From the NCBI GenBank assembly GCA_034008185.1, contig CM067084.1:45211099-45275098 (forward strand): DNA of 64,000 nt, written 5' to 3'. Below, in pieces: positions 38,074 through 52,095 of the stretch (its first letter is position 1; every line of letters begins with the position of its first letter). This stretch comes from Gorsachius magnificus. Its lineage: Eukaryota; Chordata; Aves; Pelecaniformes; Ardeidae. A model generated the notes under the pieces. That model was not told the origin of the DNA. It worked only from the letters and a program-made list of their open reading frames with translations, and did no database searches. Made by a program: the position numbers and the translations under genes.

Positions 38074-41000
38074 AAGAAGATGGACTTCAGTGCATTTGTT
38101 TTAGACTTATCTTCTTGTGTTAAACTTTCGTTATGTGGTAAACTATAGTTTTGCTCATAATCCTGCAGTAGAAGTGTAGGGTACATACTAGGGGTTGTGG
38201 AAAGCTGTAATCCCTAATTTCCATCCTAATATTAAAGAAAGCAAATTAAGCTCATAGACCAGGGAGGACCAAGTGTTGAGAAGGAAAAGGAAGGGCAAAA
38301 CTAAGCTAGAGTAGCAGAGAAGCTGAAAAAAATACAGGCAACAAAGGCATATAAAATAATTCGTTGCTATGAACATGTAGTTATTAATTTATATGAGAGG
38401 TAGCCAGATCAATGCCCACATGGTTCTCCAGTTTCTGTGACGGGGTAAAGGAACATCAAACAATGTGACATTCACTGTTAAGCCCAGTTTGTTAATAGGA
38501 TCAAGCAAGGGATAGGCTGTGTTGGGGAGGTCTTTGCGCACACATGTGTACACACGTGGTTAACTGAAACCTGCCTCTGTTATATCCCCTGTGAGCTGCC
38601 ATAGCTGAACCTGGGGAAATGAGGCACTTGCTCTGACTCGTCTTAGATTCATGTGTTTTTTTGTCTTCCGTGTTCTTTCCTTTAAGTAAAATACTTCCTG
38701 TGATCTGATGAATACATGTCTCTATTTAAAGAGCTTGACACAGTAATGTAATGTAGATGTCCCAAAACAGGAACATCCATTTTGAAAATCAGTTGTATTT
38801 AAGAACGTAATAGACAGCATTTTCTCTTTTAAATGTACTGAAAGAATAGGAAAACCCATTTTGTGGGTGAAAATTTCTGTAAAGATACTGTTATTCAAAA
38901 GAAATCCTAACTGAAAGATCAGAGGAAATGGTAGGACAAATGCATGTACAATTGCATAAAACCTTAAAACCAAAACATAAACAGCTAATTACTTATCTCA
39001 TGTTCTGATAGCCTCTTTGAGTGAGGTAAGTAGTGTATAGAGAGTGGTAGAAAATTCAGAGGCTGGTATTGGAATCTGGGATGAGCAACACATTAGAATG
39101 CAGTGACTTCAGCTATTAAAACAAATTAATTACACGGGAAGTCATGCCTTCTCTTAGAAAAATCAGCACAAATTATCTAACTGCAAGGCTATCTCAACTA
39201 GAAACAAAGAACTGTCTTTGTTCAGGCCTTGATTTTGTGCAGAGGCTATTGTCGGTATGATTTATAAAGCTGGAAGATATGCGTGTATGGAAAAAAACAA
39301 ATTTTGCGTGATGTTTAGTAACAACATATTTGAAAAATTAAGGAAGGTGAAATTTCCAAAGCTGAGAAAGGGGCTGACAGTTAAACCTGAAGAAATATCC
39401 AGAGAACTGTAGATAGTTCTCTTAATTGAATTTCCATAAGGAATCTTAAATTATTAAACTGTTCTTTCAAAGCACCATTGAGAGATGGTAAGAATGAACA
39501 GCTAGCATAGATTTGTAGGGAACAAGTCAGACCTACCCTATCTCTTTAAAAAATATTGCAGCAAGCCTTAAGGGGTAGAAGAGAGATGATATAACTTGAA
39601 TTTAGTAAACTGCAGTTTTTATTATCTCACATGGCATTCTCTTAAGCAAGCTAGGGAACTGTGGTCTAGATAAGACTGGTCTAAAGTTAGTATACGATTT
39701 TTTTTTTTTTTTTGGAAAAGAACAAGTTATTTATTCACAGTCACTTTTCCCCCAGTAATTGGGAGTGTGGGGGGAGAAGTTTAATTCCATAAAGAGACTG
39801 TACTATGTCTGAGGTTATTCCATAACTTTGTTGGTACTTTCGGTAATAGAGTAGATGCTGCTCTTGCTGCAGTTACTTTAGAAGACAGGACTCAAGTTCA
39901 AAATAGTCACAGTAAATTTCAGAAAGATAGAAAATAATAGACATACAGTTTGGTAAGAACAAGCACAGGCACTAAGTAGGAGTAATTAACTGCACAAATG
40001 CAAGATGGGGAATCCCCTCTAACGTTTCAGGTAAGAATCTGAGGACAGTATATTCACTGTGCCATACTGTTACATGTGTAGCTGGTTCCAGACTTTTTGC
40101 TTTCTTACACAAGTCTTTGGCCTCCCTTCATATCACCTGTAGCAGAGTTGAAGAACTGTTAAAAATGCCTGGCAGATGTCCGTTGGCAAATCTGAAAACA
40201 TTTCATGCCTCTATCACCCTTTATGAATTCTGAGGCATAGCATACTAATTTCTACCTACCCGTTTACTGGATTGATAGTCTGTGTCAGAGGCATAAGGGA
40301 TAGACTATCTGAAACTGCTAAAACAAGATCCACTAGAACTCTTTCTCCACAGATTGTTAGGAGCATAATGCGTAAGCACCCAGTGAAAAAACTTGTAGGC
40401 TGAAGTTGTCTAAGCTTTCCAAAAGGACAAACAATACAACACACCTAGTTATTGATAGTTCATGACATTATTAAAGGCATTGAAAGAAGACTTAGAACCA
40501 GGTTTATTTAACCTAGAAAATGAGAAGAATGAGGATAGGTATATATAAAACTGCTGCAAAAGGAGATCAGCATAAACTGTTGCTATCTCTGGTTTATATA
40601 TTATGACGAGAAGTAGTGGGGTTTAATTTGCAGCAAAGCTTAGATGCAAGAAATAAGAAAAAGGTCTTTGAAAGGTAAGAATGATTATCTCCCTGGAGTA
40701 GATTTTTTTTTTTTTTTTTTTTATCGGGAGATAGTCCAGCTTTAAAGTGAGGCTGAACTGGCATTTGTCAGTACTGGTTTAGACGTGATGCAAGATACAG
40801 CTGAACCCTGCTTCCTACAAAAAATGCCAAGACATGTAAACAGGCCCTCTTTATGCCTTATTCCTATCACTCCTTAAGTCACTTTCTGTAGAATTCTGCC
40901 CAGTGTGTAAATAGGAACCAGTAGAAGGAATAGAAGCTGCTGCTTCTGTTTCTACTGAAAGACCAAATAAAAATTATTTAATAAACTCTACTGCTAAACT

Positions 41001-41398
41001 AAACATAACTATTTAATGTATTCTGTGTACTACAGTTCTACATGCTGAATGCAAACCTGGTTGTGCTGTTTTGGAAGGCTGGACCAGTTCTGTCTGTGGT
41101 CATTATGCTTCTCCTCTCAGGCCACCAGATGGCTGTTTAGGTGTAATGATAACAGCTGTTTGATTCTATTTGCCAGCCTTGAGATTGAAGAACTCTGGAA
41201 TCATTTGGGGACTACAGGATTAAACAAAGACAAAATTTAATCTTTTGTCTTCTATAATGTGATAATTGTATATTGATGAATAATGGTATGGACTTTGCAG
41301 TAAATTGTTGCTTAACATATTCTTCTTTATTTCTAATAATTTGGTTTATGTTTTTTTCTCTGTTTATTTGTACTTACTCTCTACTGGTTATTTCCTAG

Positions 41399-41511
41399 GT
41401 GTATCTACAGAAAGACAGAAAGTTAATCACAGGAACAGAGCGCACACTGGATTTTCTTCTGATGTGCAGACAACACTGAAGTGTTAAATCCACTCACAAC
41501 ACCACCTTCCT
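41399..41511 (+). other. Exon-like segment flanked by consensus splice sites
   Basis: A pyrimidine-rich run (about 41349-41396) ends in TTTCCTAG at 41391-41398, and 113 bp later CCT is followed by GTAAGT at 41512-41517. All three forward frames contain a stop within the segment. If it is an exon it would be non-coding (UTR or long non-coding RNA) or terminal coding. No neighbouring exon was recognised. Chance pairs of such sites are expected in 64 kb, so this is only a candidate. Confidence 0.15.
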
Positions 41512-42356
41512 GTAAGTAGGCTCAATCAGTGTGAAACACTGTATAAAATTTTGTGGGGTTCTTGGGTAATCCAGTACTCTACAAGGAAAATGGCTAATTT
41601 AGTATTCTACCAGAGAAACACTGCCATATATTTATATGCACACATAAGAAAGAACAATGTGAAAGCTTAAAGCATCTTCTGACAGGTGTTCCCCCACTGT
41701 CTTTTCTGAAATTCAGATTGAGAAAGGAAAATCAAGAGTCACAGACACTATTAACCAGTTTTCAGAACTGGTAACTACACTGTGGGAGATTAACAATGAA
41801 GTTATGAGGAGAAAAAAAAAGCAAGAAATAGAGTTGCAACATGAAGGGACTATAAGGGTAGCTGTATTTACTTTGTTCTTATCGCCTTCTCTCTATGTCA
41901 CTAAGACTGTGAACAATCGTAATCTCTTCTGGCTTTTAAATTGGTAGTATTAGATAGCACAGCTTTACAACATCAACACTAACAGACATAGCAATACACT
42001 TACTGTCCATGGTTACTCCTGGTCATGTGCCTCATAGTTAATACCAAGAGACACGGAAAGGTAATTCTGAAATGGTCAGAATGAAGTCTAAGAATCTGTT
42101 GTGATTGGTAAATACCGAGCATTTTTTTTAAATTGGATTCTCTCACACCACTACAAGCTGAGATATAAACGTCCTTATTGTTGCGGAATGAATGGATACT
42201 TTGGGATATTCTGAATTCACAAAGTATCCAGGTGTATAAATTTGGGTCTTCAGTTATTTGTAACAGCTATTTGGGTTGGCACACTAGTTTTCTGGATTAA
42301 GAGTTATACATTTCACATACAAAATAACACCATGGAGGTTTTGTGACTTACTGACT

Positions 42357-42377
42357 GGGGGGGAGGGTAGGGGGGGG
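42357..42377 (+). other. Strong G-quadruplex candidate
   Basis: G7-A-G3-TA-G8 in AT-rich surroundings. Splitting the long runs easily gives four or more G3 tracts with one- or two-base loops. No gene or recognised repeat is attached to it. Confidence 0.65.
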
Positions 42378-45300
42378 AAGACAATGTTGTACTGGCTGAT
42401 TTGATAGGCTGTCATTTTATATGGTTGAAAAATGTAGACATGTAAATTCTCCTAGATGATAAAAATACAGTGTGTTGATTAGGGGAACCTTTTTAATTTC
42501 CTCCTTGAAATCATTGAAATTCAGACATTGATGTTAACTGGAATACTCAGTGCAAAGGAACTGAAATATGGGTCCAAAATTACAAAATGAGAATTTTTAT
42601 TGTATTGAGCATTTACACTGTCAGGGTCAAACATATCAGTGCAATTTCTGCACTGTCATATAATGTATGTGCATCTGCTGAAAAGGCTCTTAAATGTGCA
42701 GTAGTATTGTAAGTTGTTTTGTATGATTGTTGACTTTTTGCGGGGATCTAGGGATTATAGCTTGCCATCTGTTGCTTAAATCTCTGTACATTTCTATTGC
42801 ATTAAGTCTTTTTAGCCTGGCTTCATGATTTGGAAATAGGAAGTGATGTTTATGAGATCAGGCAGTGTAAGGTTATGTTACTGCTCACTTGTTTATATCT
42901 GCACTCATTACATTTGAACCTTCTGGAAGGGGTGACATTTTGAAAGAGAGGGAAAGGGCTCAATACTATGTTTCTAAAACTTATATGGAATTGAATCGCT
43001 GAAGTGGAGAAGAGGGAGTTGTGTACTGACTGACTGTCTATAGTGTAAGTTCAAACCATATTGGACAGGGGAGTAAAAAGTTACAGTTAGCTCTGTTAAG
43101 GCAGAAACTTCAGACAGAGCTTAACACTTTCTTACATTGTAAAAGCATTCAACTACAAGTTGTAAATTTGTCAGAAACAAAGTATCATATGTTTTCTCAC
43201 GCTTAGTGAAAATTCTTGCTTCCAATGGCTACGATGAGTACTGCTTGCAGACCTTTTCAGCTTGGATAGTCAAAACCCTATGCCCTCAGCGCAATGCTGA
43301 TATTATTTATAAATGCATGGAGATGTATCTGGAGGAACTGAACTCCATATAATGCCTGAGTGCAGTCAAGTGAATGAAGCATTTGCCTCTTGTTCTCAGC
43401 TTTCTGTTTGGTGGTTTAGGTGTGTTTGTAATACTTCAGCATGCTTTTAATGGCAGTGCTGTTTTTCAGTGGTAACCATTTTTGTATGAAATAATTGAAG
43501 TTCGTACAATAAAGCATAGTTCAATTTACTTGAAAAATATTTCTTATTTCTCATGTGAAATTCTGTACTGCTCTCTCATTGAAGTGAAAGTATACTTATT
43601 GAAACAGCAGTGACTGTGAAGTCTACTGTGTTAAAATTTGTTAATTTCTTTTGTCAAAGAAACAAATAATGAGATTAACTCAAGAGTCCTTGTTAAATTT
43701 AAAGTGCAAGGTACTGGGAACACAAAAAATACTTGATGATGAGTTTTTGTCAATCCGTATAATTTTTCAGTTAAGCAGTCATAAATCAAGGAATATTGTA
43801 TTTTTTGAGGCTCATTAAAGAGACATTATACATTAGAATAGTGAGGCAGTCAGTATAATGAAATGATGAATGCCTATAACTATCTGTATGTAAATGATGT
43901 GAGACAGATTTGCTGGTGCTACAGAGAATAACAATCTATTTGACAGTTCCCTGTAGGTGCTACTTCTGGATACAAGTGACAGATGTTAAATGTAAACCTC
44001 TTCAACAGCAAGCACTTATTAGCACTCAGTGGGGAAAAAAATGGCAATATAGAATAAGACAAATAGCAGATAATGCCATTTAAATAACTTTGTTCTTCCA
44101 AAGCTTTATTGCCAATGTGTTAAAGTCTGGGAGGTTGGTTTTCTTGTTTGTTTGTTTTCCTTGAAAAAGATTAGGCAGATGAAAGAATGTTTTGGAACTT
44201 AGAACATTGTAATTTGAAACATTTAAGAAAATTCATTCACTATTATGGGAACTCTTGATCGAAAATACATGTGCCCTTTCATCAACAAACTTTTTTGAAG
44301 TGTTATTGGCAATATTTATCAAATCATTATTATCTGTGGTAAATGACAGCAATGTGTGTGCTTTCTGCCATTACTAGATTTATCAAATTAGCTTTAGTTG
44401 TTGTTTCCTTTTTTTTTTTTTCCTTTTTTCCCATTATAGAGCAGAAAACTGCGGCCTTTCAAAGCTTTACTTTTAATGGAAAAAGGACGGTAGTAGTCAA
44501 TGAAACCAGCTTAGGAATAGGGAGTACTTTTCAGGATACCTTATGATTTTATTTCTAGGCCATTTGTTTCAGTCCCATCTTGAGATGCTACTCCTGCAAG
44601 TGTAAAATAATAATCTGTGTGAGATTCACATTTTGATAATAATCCAACTCTTCAACCGAGATCAGCATTAAAATAGTTCAGGAGACTATCAAAACCACTT
44701 GATTTATTTCTTATCCTACTTTGTAATAGATTAGGCTAGGGATTTATATTTCTTTAAAGTATGAATCTAGGCACATGAATTGATTTTTCAAATTGTCAAA
44801 GCTTACTTTAAAGCTTTTTCTTTTTTTGAGATAGCCTGTCCTTAATGATTTTTTTTTTTTTATCTGCCAGCCAAACTACTATTTGAAAGGGTAGAGATTA
44901 AGCCAACGCTAAGAGTGATGCAATGTCTACATGTTCAGATTCTGTATGGCCTTATGTCTTTTAGTATTATGAAATCTGTGACACTGTTTGTGCTTTTTCT
45001 TTGTTATCTTTTGTCAACCGTTAAAGCTACCCTGTGCTGCTTGCACTAAATCTCTTTGGAATTTAGTGTTTCACTGTACCACTGCAGATTTGTAATCCCC
45101 TTTCATGGTGTTAAATTATCGGCCACATATGCACTGTATCTGACTTACTGGATGTATTTATTGTTCCCCTGGCTACTGTGCTTGCTAATTTGTTTCTTTA
45201 TTGCTTTGCCTTGAGTTAGGGAATACTCACCCTCTGTCCACTGAATTCTTAAAAGAATAGCTAAAGTTCATTCCTATGTACTTTTTGGTATTAGTTCTCA

Positions 45301-45870
45301 CTGTTGCAATTCAAATCTAGATTATTTTCCTCACGTAGATCCTGGTCTGTGTTCATGTAGAACAGGTGAGGTTCAAGAATGCAGTATGTAGTTGTCATCT
45401 CAGTGGGGAAAGGAAAGACGGATTTTATGAGAGAATTTAAGCAATATTCCATGATTGTAACAGATTTCTCACATAGCCAGACTTTGTTTGGAACTAATGA
45501 GGATTTCATAAGTCCGGAAATGTATTTTGATCCTCTTAACTAGCTTCCTTCAGTGATGATAGGGCTTAAAACTATGGCTGCATTTTATCTCCTCTTTGCA
45601 ATACAATAGAGTTGCAAACAAGAGGTACTCAGTTTCATTAGATAGGAGAGCTTCCTATGGTATAGTGGCTCAACATTTGGTTCCTTTCCTCCTTCCTCTT
45701 CTGTTCTCAGCTGTCCTATAATCCCTCCTATGCTAGATGCCACAAGTTTTTTAAAAACTGTCTTGCCTCTCTCATTGATCAGACCGCTGAAATGTTTTGA
45801 AGAAAGTGAAAACACCGAACATCTACCTTTCCATGACAGATCAAGAAAACTGGGCCGTGTGCCAAATCTT

Positions 45871-45929
45871 AAAAAAACCCCAAAAAACAAAAAAACCCCA
45901 CAACCAAACCAAAACAAAAAAACCCCCCA
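45871..45929. repeat. A/C-only low-complexity tract
   Basis: Fifty-nine bases contain only A and C, with repeated A7C4, A5C4 and A7C6 blocks and CAACC spacers. The minus strand therefore has G runs of four to six separated by T-rich spacers. A minus-strand frame of 110 codons at 45585-45917 and a plus-strand frame at 45730-45960 cross it. Their compositional bias (Gly/Phe/Trp and Lys/Pro/Asn) comes from the tract and does not indicate a gene. Confidence 0.8.
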
Positions 45930-48900
45930 GAAAACCGAACCAGCAACACATACTGTATAGAAACCTCCTAAAATAGTGTGTTTTGAAAATGCTTATACCC
46001 CAAACCGGAAGAACCAAACCAGCTTTTTTCATTCAACTATTTAGAGCTTCCATGATGCCAAATACAGTAACTGAGATCCAGAGTGTGCTGCATCTGAAAT
46101 TAAACTCTATCCGACCCTCTGAGGTTCATCCTATATGATCCTGTGTGTTCCTATAGGATGCTGCGTAAATCACTAGAAACGTCTTTTACTGGTGTTTTTA
46201 GTGACTACCTTTATTTGCTGAGTCAACGGTTGTAAGTTATTCACTGGTTCTAAGTATATGCTTTATACACATATATAAATATAGACTGTCTAAATATAGG
46301 GCCTAAATTTACACCAAGTATACACAAAATATGCATGCCTGTAAATATAGACTAAATATACACTATATAAATATTTAATACATTTTTATTTTTAGGAAAA
46401 CAACTATAGGTTAATAATTTACAGTATAATGTAATTGCTTCCAGTACTTTGAAAAAAAATTGGTTTGAAATGACTCATCAAACTTTTTTAGCTAATAGAA
46501 AGCATATGAAAAAAATTTAAATAACTTAATAAAATGACATCTATGTAAACTGCTGAAGAAATGCATTTGTTTTCAAATATTATAAGTCAAATCGCCAGGG
46601 AAAAAACATACTAAAGAAAATTAAAATGAAAATACATGTATATGGTAGGTTGAGGGTTTTACTGCACTGTCATTGCATTTTAAAATAAATTTATTTCTCA
46701 GTTGTACTAGAGTACTTGAGCAATTATTAGCTAAGGTTAACATTAGATATCAGCATTATTTCTTTATATATCAGTTAAATCTGACTGGTAACTTACAAAT
46801 AGTTAAAATTATAATTTCAAGTCTAATGCCTTTGTCAGTTATATTTATGTGAATTTATGACTTAATTGCAAAAAAAAAAAGAAATCTCTTGGATATTGTT
46901 TCTCTTTTACTTAAAGAAATCCCTTTGCAGAATGTAATAAGGAAGTGCTACAATGCTCATCCAACTATTTCAGCTATTTATTTTTTTTAAAAGCTGGATA
47001 ATATGTTTAAATGATACTGAATGACAGTTGTATGAGCTGAGTTCTGCTGTGTAAATGTGCCAGGAGAGTACAATATTAAAATATAAAACTACAATATAAT
47101 AATGTTTCATTAGTGCCTGTTTCAAGTAATCAAATAGTTAAAGCAGTGGTAATTTGTGATTTATTCTAGTGGCAATATTTTTACACAAATAATATTTTGG
47201 GTTAACTGAACTGCTACAAACAAAATTCTTGTAGATTTGTCAAACATAAAACTGAAAAAAGTCTTATGAGCCCATTTGAGGAGGCTTGGCCTCTCTTCAG
47301 CTTTTGCAGAAAACAGAATTTTGCTTGTATAAGGGCATTCTGACTGAACCAACAACTCAATCTTCACAAGTTGTGTCAAAATAAAGAATCATAGTGCTCA
47401 TTTGGGAAAAAGGATGAGGGGAAGGAAAATGCGTGTTTAGGCTACCTGCTAAACGGTTGTATTGGATAACTTTTGTTTATTTAACTGTATTAAATTATTG
47501 TATTAAATATTGCTACAATCCACAAATATAGATCTGTGTATGGATTTGCTCATACATAGTGTCTGTGTTTTTAGGTTTTAAGATCTAGTTTTTAGATCAA
47601 CTGAAAAAAAATAATCATACATATTCAGCAAAAGATCCCAGTCATGCAGTGCTATCCGGCTGAAGGGAGCCTAAAATTTACACATTGATCTAGAACAGAG
47701 TTCTCCTTAAACAGAAAGCTGCAAACTGTTCTTCAGTCCATCCAACATACAAGCATAATTTTATGGTAACAATGAAAGGAGACTTATAAAGGTTGGTTGC
47801 TTCACTGATGCTTTCAAAATTTGATAGCTCAGCAGCAGGAGCCACTGTAAATTGTCATTTTCTCCCATTTGTCAGTCTGTGCTTTGTCTTTTTAATAAGC
47901 AGGACACAGTTTTAGAACTTCATTGCTAAGAGATGAAAGTTAAGGCAAGAGTATGGAAAATATGGATATGGAAATGAGTGATAGTTTTATCTTAGGACTT
48001 TCTGAGATTTCAAGAATACAGTATATATTTAGTAGTCTCAAAACAGTCCTTTATTTCTCCGTTTTGAGATATAGAAGAATTTTTACCATAGTGACTTTCT
48101 GTGAAGAGACAATGTAAAGGCAAAAAGATTTATGACTGGTATTGAAAATGCTGTGGACTGAGCAATTTGATTGTAGCATATTCTAGGTTTTCTCTTCAGC
48201 CATTGTAAAATTTTGACATACAAAACTGAGGCTGAAGGTGAAGGATTGTGGGGAAGACAAGAAGTAAAATTGTAGCTAAATGCAAGAAAACAGTAGAAAA
48301 GAATAAACAATGGGGAATATATGACTTTGGACACCATTGAAGAGGATGAGATGAAAGGATGTTTGAAAGGGAGAAAGATAATAAGAGAGAACTTTTTTTC
48401 TATCTTAATTTTAGAGACTGCCATAACCTGAGGCAAACTGTTTGACATTGCTAAGCAGAAGCAATTATCTGTTTTACTGAAGTGATTTCCACCTGAAAGG
48501 GATGGAAATTAGAAAATGAAAAGATGAAAAAACTGGCCTAGGAATACTGTACTAGAGAATATGTATTTAAAGTCTAGTAAATCCAGATGAGATGCATCAT
48601 TTGATAGCAATAGTAACAAAACTAACCGAAGTACTATATTTCTAAAAATGTCTTCAAATCTAAAGAAATATAGAGATGTATATGTTATATGTCCCTCTAC
48701 ATGTATCTATATATACATCCATTTATATAGATTGGTATGTACATATCATTAGTAACTGATTTTCATTACCTATGTTCACTTTCTGGTGAACTTTCTCTGC
48801 CAAAACTTTATTAAAAGTTTTTTACTTCACAGTTGCATTTTGTCATTGTATTTGAGTTATAAAAATCTGTAATAGTCCCGTTGCAGCATAAGTGCTTGCA

Positions 48901-51900
48901 TAGCAGCCTAGAATACCTGACATTTTTCCCTTCTTACCTAGTGCACCAGGCAAAGCTAGGTTGAATAAATACATAGTGTTTTAGTTTTTTGAAATTAATT
49001 TGAGAGGTAGACAAGAAGGACAAAAAATAGCTTACATTAAAATAAAAAAAATATAACCTTTTTATTCCTGAAATGAGTAAAATCAGCCTTTTTCTACTTG
49101 TTGCAATGTGAAAGAGTTTGGACAAATTCTTTTAAGAAAACCAGTTTTAGATTCACAAGCTTCTGGAGTGGGCATGTTGCCTGATATCCCTGATAGCCAT
49201 TTTTTATTTTAGTAGATTTATTTCTACAGTAATTGACTGAGGAAAATGGGCTCCGCTTCTCTCTTATGTCTGAGAGGATTTGAGTCTACATTTCCTGCAA
49301 GAGTAACCGTCAGGCTGCACTTCTTTCTGGAAAGAAGAGGGTAGTTGAAGTTTTCCTAAATGAATTTTCCTACTGTATGTATAAAACTTAATTTTTTTAA
49401 TGGCATATAAAGACTAATTAAATATTAATTCCAGTGTTAGTTAGTGTCTGTGTAATATACATCTCTAATATTAGTATCTATGCATTTTTGAAACTGAAGA
49501 CAAAAACCTGGGAATGAAAAACCTCTGATGTAACTTTCCTAGGTTTAGCCGTTGCTTTAAAATTGAAGGTTCATTTCTGACACTTTCTGGATTGTGTTCT
49601 GTTGGTGACAGAAGAATTGGTAGATTCTTTTCACTTTGCTGTGAAAAGCAAAACAAAACAGAATAAAAACCACAATCAGCATCAGAAATAACTAAAAAAA
49701 AAAAGACAAGACAGAAAGAATCTAATTTCCTTTTAAGCTCCTGAACTCCACCTCATTCTTTTAAGTTCTTGAAAAATAATTTACCAGTGAGGTGATAGTA
49801 TTCCAAGGATGTCAATAATCCTAGATAAATTTTCTCTCTATCAATGCAATTCTGTATCTTTATCAGATCATTGTTGTGTCATATTTTTAATGCTGAGCTG
49901 ATAATATACGTGTTTGAACAGGCTGCTCAGACCTGTTGACTAGAAACTTGGAGCAGAATATTTGTAGCTATGACAAAGGTTCCTTAGTCTCTTCTTTGGT
50001 TTCTTTACAGACAGGTTATAAGGCTTCTTGCTTTTTTGATTTCACAAATTCATTCGTAGAGCTTGCTTTCTTAAATTTTCTTTTCCTTCTAAATATATTC
50101 ACTAGGAAAACTAGTAGAAAATAGATATTTCTACCTTATGGCCAAAGAAATATTGGATTAAGTGGTTGGTAGAGGTATCTGTCAGAAATTGCTACTATCA
50201 ACAGTCTGCTATATAAAGATTCTAATGAACAATTCAGTATAATAAAAGTGTATCACAGCTGTAATGATACCTGTCACCTGGGTTCCAGTAAAGGCTTTAC
50301 ACCATTAAAAATCTGCAGGAGAAGAGGGAAAAGGTAGTTAATATGAGTAACATTTTCATAGCCAGTTTTAAGAGCAAACTTATTTTTCAGCTAAGTTAGA
50401 AACATATTTTATGTAAAACAGGCAAGATCATAATAAGGAATAACTTGAAGTTTATAGAGTAAACAAACATACAAAAGCTGTTAGGCCAATAAAATTTTGT
50501 GGATGTTAAGGTTGGGAAGGCTGTGTTTTTTGACATGCTCTAGGTTAATCACTAATATAAACATTAATTTCATACTGTATATATGCATGTGTGTGTGTCT
50601 GTATAGATTTAAGATTCACTTCTCCATGTTGAGACTTGTTTTGTGAATAGGAAATAACACGATCATGCAAGAAAATACTGAGGTAGTAACTTATATTACT
50701 GCTAATGTAACAAACAAAACCAGGAATGATTTAAACCCACAAGCTTCTGTATGTTTTGATTTCTTGAAGATAAAATTCAGAATTTTGAAAATTAGTTATT
50801 CAGAAACTCACATTAAAGAAAAAAACTGGGTGGGTATTGGTTTTTTTTTCTCTGTATGTGCCTGTCATCTAATGAAAGACAGCTTCAGTCCCACAGTCAC
50901 GTAGGGACATGGAAATCATTAATATTTATGATTTTGTTTTGGAATATAGCTGTTTTCTATAAAGTACTTAGGTATCTCTGACGCTGTACCTCTTCTCAAG
51001 CAATTTTTTTCAGTTGTTAGCAGCAAGATAGGCACTCTTGTCTTATTTTAATGCTAAGGTATTTAATAAACAAGCTAAATACTTCTTCACATAGTCCTGT
51101 ATGGCTCACTAGAAGGATAATTATTGTTTTCATATGACTTTCTGGTAAGGATAAACACGTGCATACACAGACATGACAGTATGTATATGAACACGTGTAC
51201 ATATAGAACACATGTATGTATAGACACTATTTCAGTTATATTTTTCATTTAGAAAGTAAACAGGGAATGAATACACATATAATGTTACATCTCCAGCTAA
51301 TAATGGCATGATTGGTGGAATCAGATTTTTGTCTTGTAATAATTTTGTTTTGTTTGTATTTTATTGCATTTTTAATTTAAAATCTAATTCTGATTTCATT
51401 AGGACTTGGTTCACTTGAAAGTGTAAATCACACTCATTTATATGTACCTGTTTACATATTATAGTATATATAATACAGTTCTTAGGAAGACAGTTCTCTT
51501 GAAAAATAATCAAATAACAGCTATACGGCATATATAACATATTGGCTCATTATGAGAGATACTGCTGCAACTTCTCGCTACACTTGCCTTAGTGCACCCA
51601 TAAAGTTTTTATAAATTCTATTAAGTTACAATGGTGTGTTTCAAGAGTCAGATCTGTGTCACTCTTAGTGCTTTCCCTTGATCATTACACTTGGAAAGCT
51701 GGTCTTGGTGAAGTCCCTGACAAAATTAACTATTTATAGACAGTGGTTTCTTAGTTCTTCACAACTACTCCTCTCCTGCACTTTGAATTTGTGGTATTTT
51801 CAATAGTTTTGAAGGGCTGAAAATTCTCAAGCATTAAATTATTAAAATGCCTCTAAATTCTGCATATTTTAAATTGTAACAGAAAACTTCAATCAGATGC

Positions 51901-52009
51901 AGAATTTGTGAACAGTCATTGAATTTATTTTAAATATAAAAAATTAACTGAAGTTGACACTGCAAAATTCCTCTGCTAGTGTTGCCCTACTGGGATGTAG
52001 TACATAGCT

Positions 52010-52095
52010 TTCTTTTGTGCTTGGTGATTGTCTGGGCAGGAGAATGGACCAAATCAATTACGAAGATTCCCTCCAGACCTATGTTCTACGGTTCA
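52010..52095 (+). mobile_element. Old CR1 3' tail relic, plus strand
   Basis: The order TGTCTGGGCAGG, GAATGGACCAAAT, GATTCCCTCCAGACCTATG and TTCTACGGTTC parallels a CR1 3' tail in plus orientation (GGCAGG, GAATGGAC, a TTCC..CCAACCTATG block, then ATTCTATGATTC). It is too diverged to be certain, and the upstream boundary is not visible. The last 74 bp before a GTAAGA (52114-52119) also look exon-like, with a TGTCTGGGCAG acceptor and all three frames open. I prefer the CR1 reading. Confidence 0.5.

Noticed and set aside
40703..40722. T20 run as a possible tail of a reverse-strand retroposed gene or SINE
   Set aside because: No recognisable gene or SINE body lies on the right side (40723-41000) and no flanking duplication was found.
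45585..45917. 110-codon minus-strand frame rich in Gly, Phe and Trp
   Set aside because: The bias comes directly from the A/C-only tract at 45871-45929. It is not a transmembrane protein.
48083..48448. 121-codon minus-strand frame
   Set aside because: It matches nothing I recognise and is explained by purine bias of the opposite strand. There are no splice or promoter signals around it.
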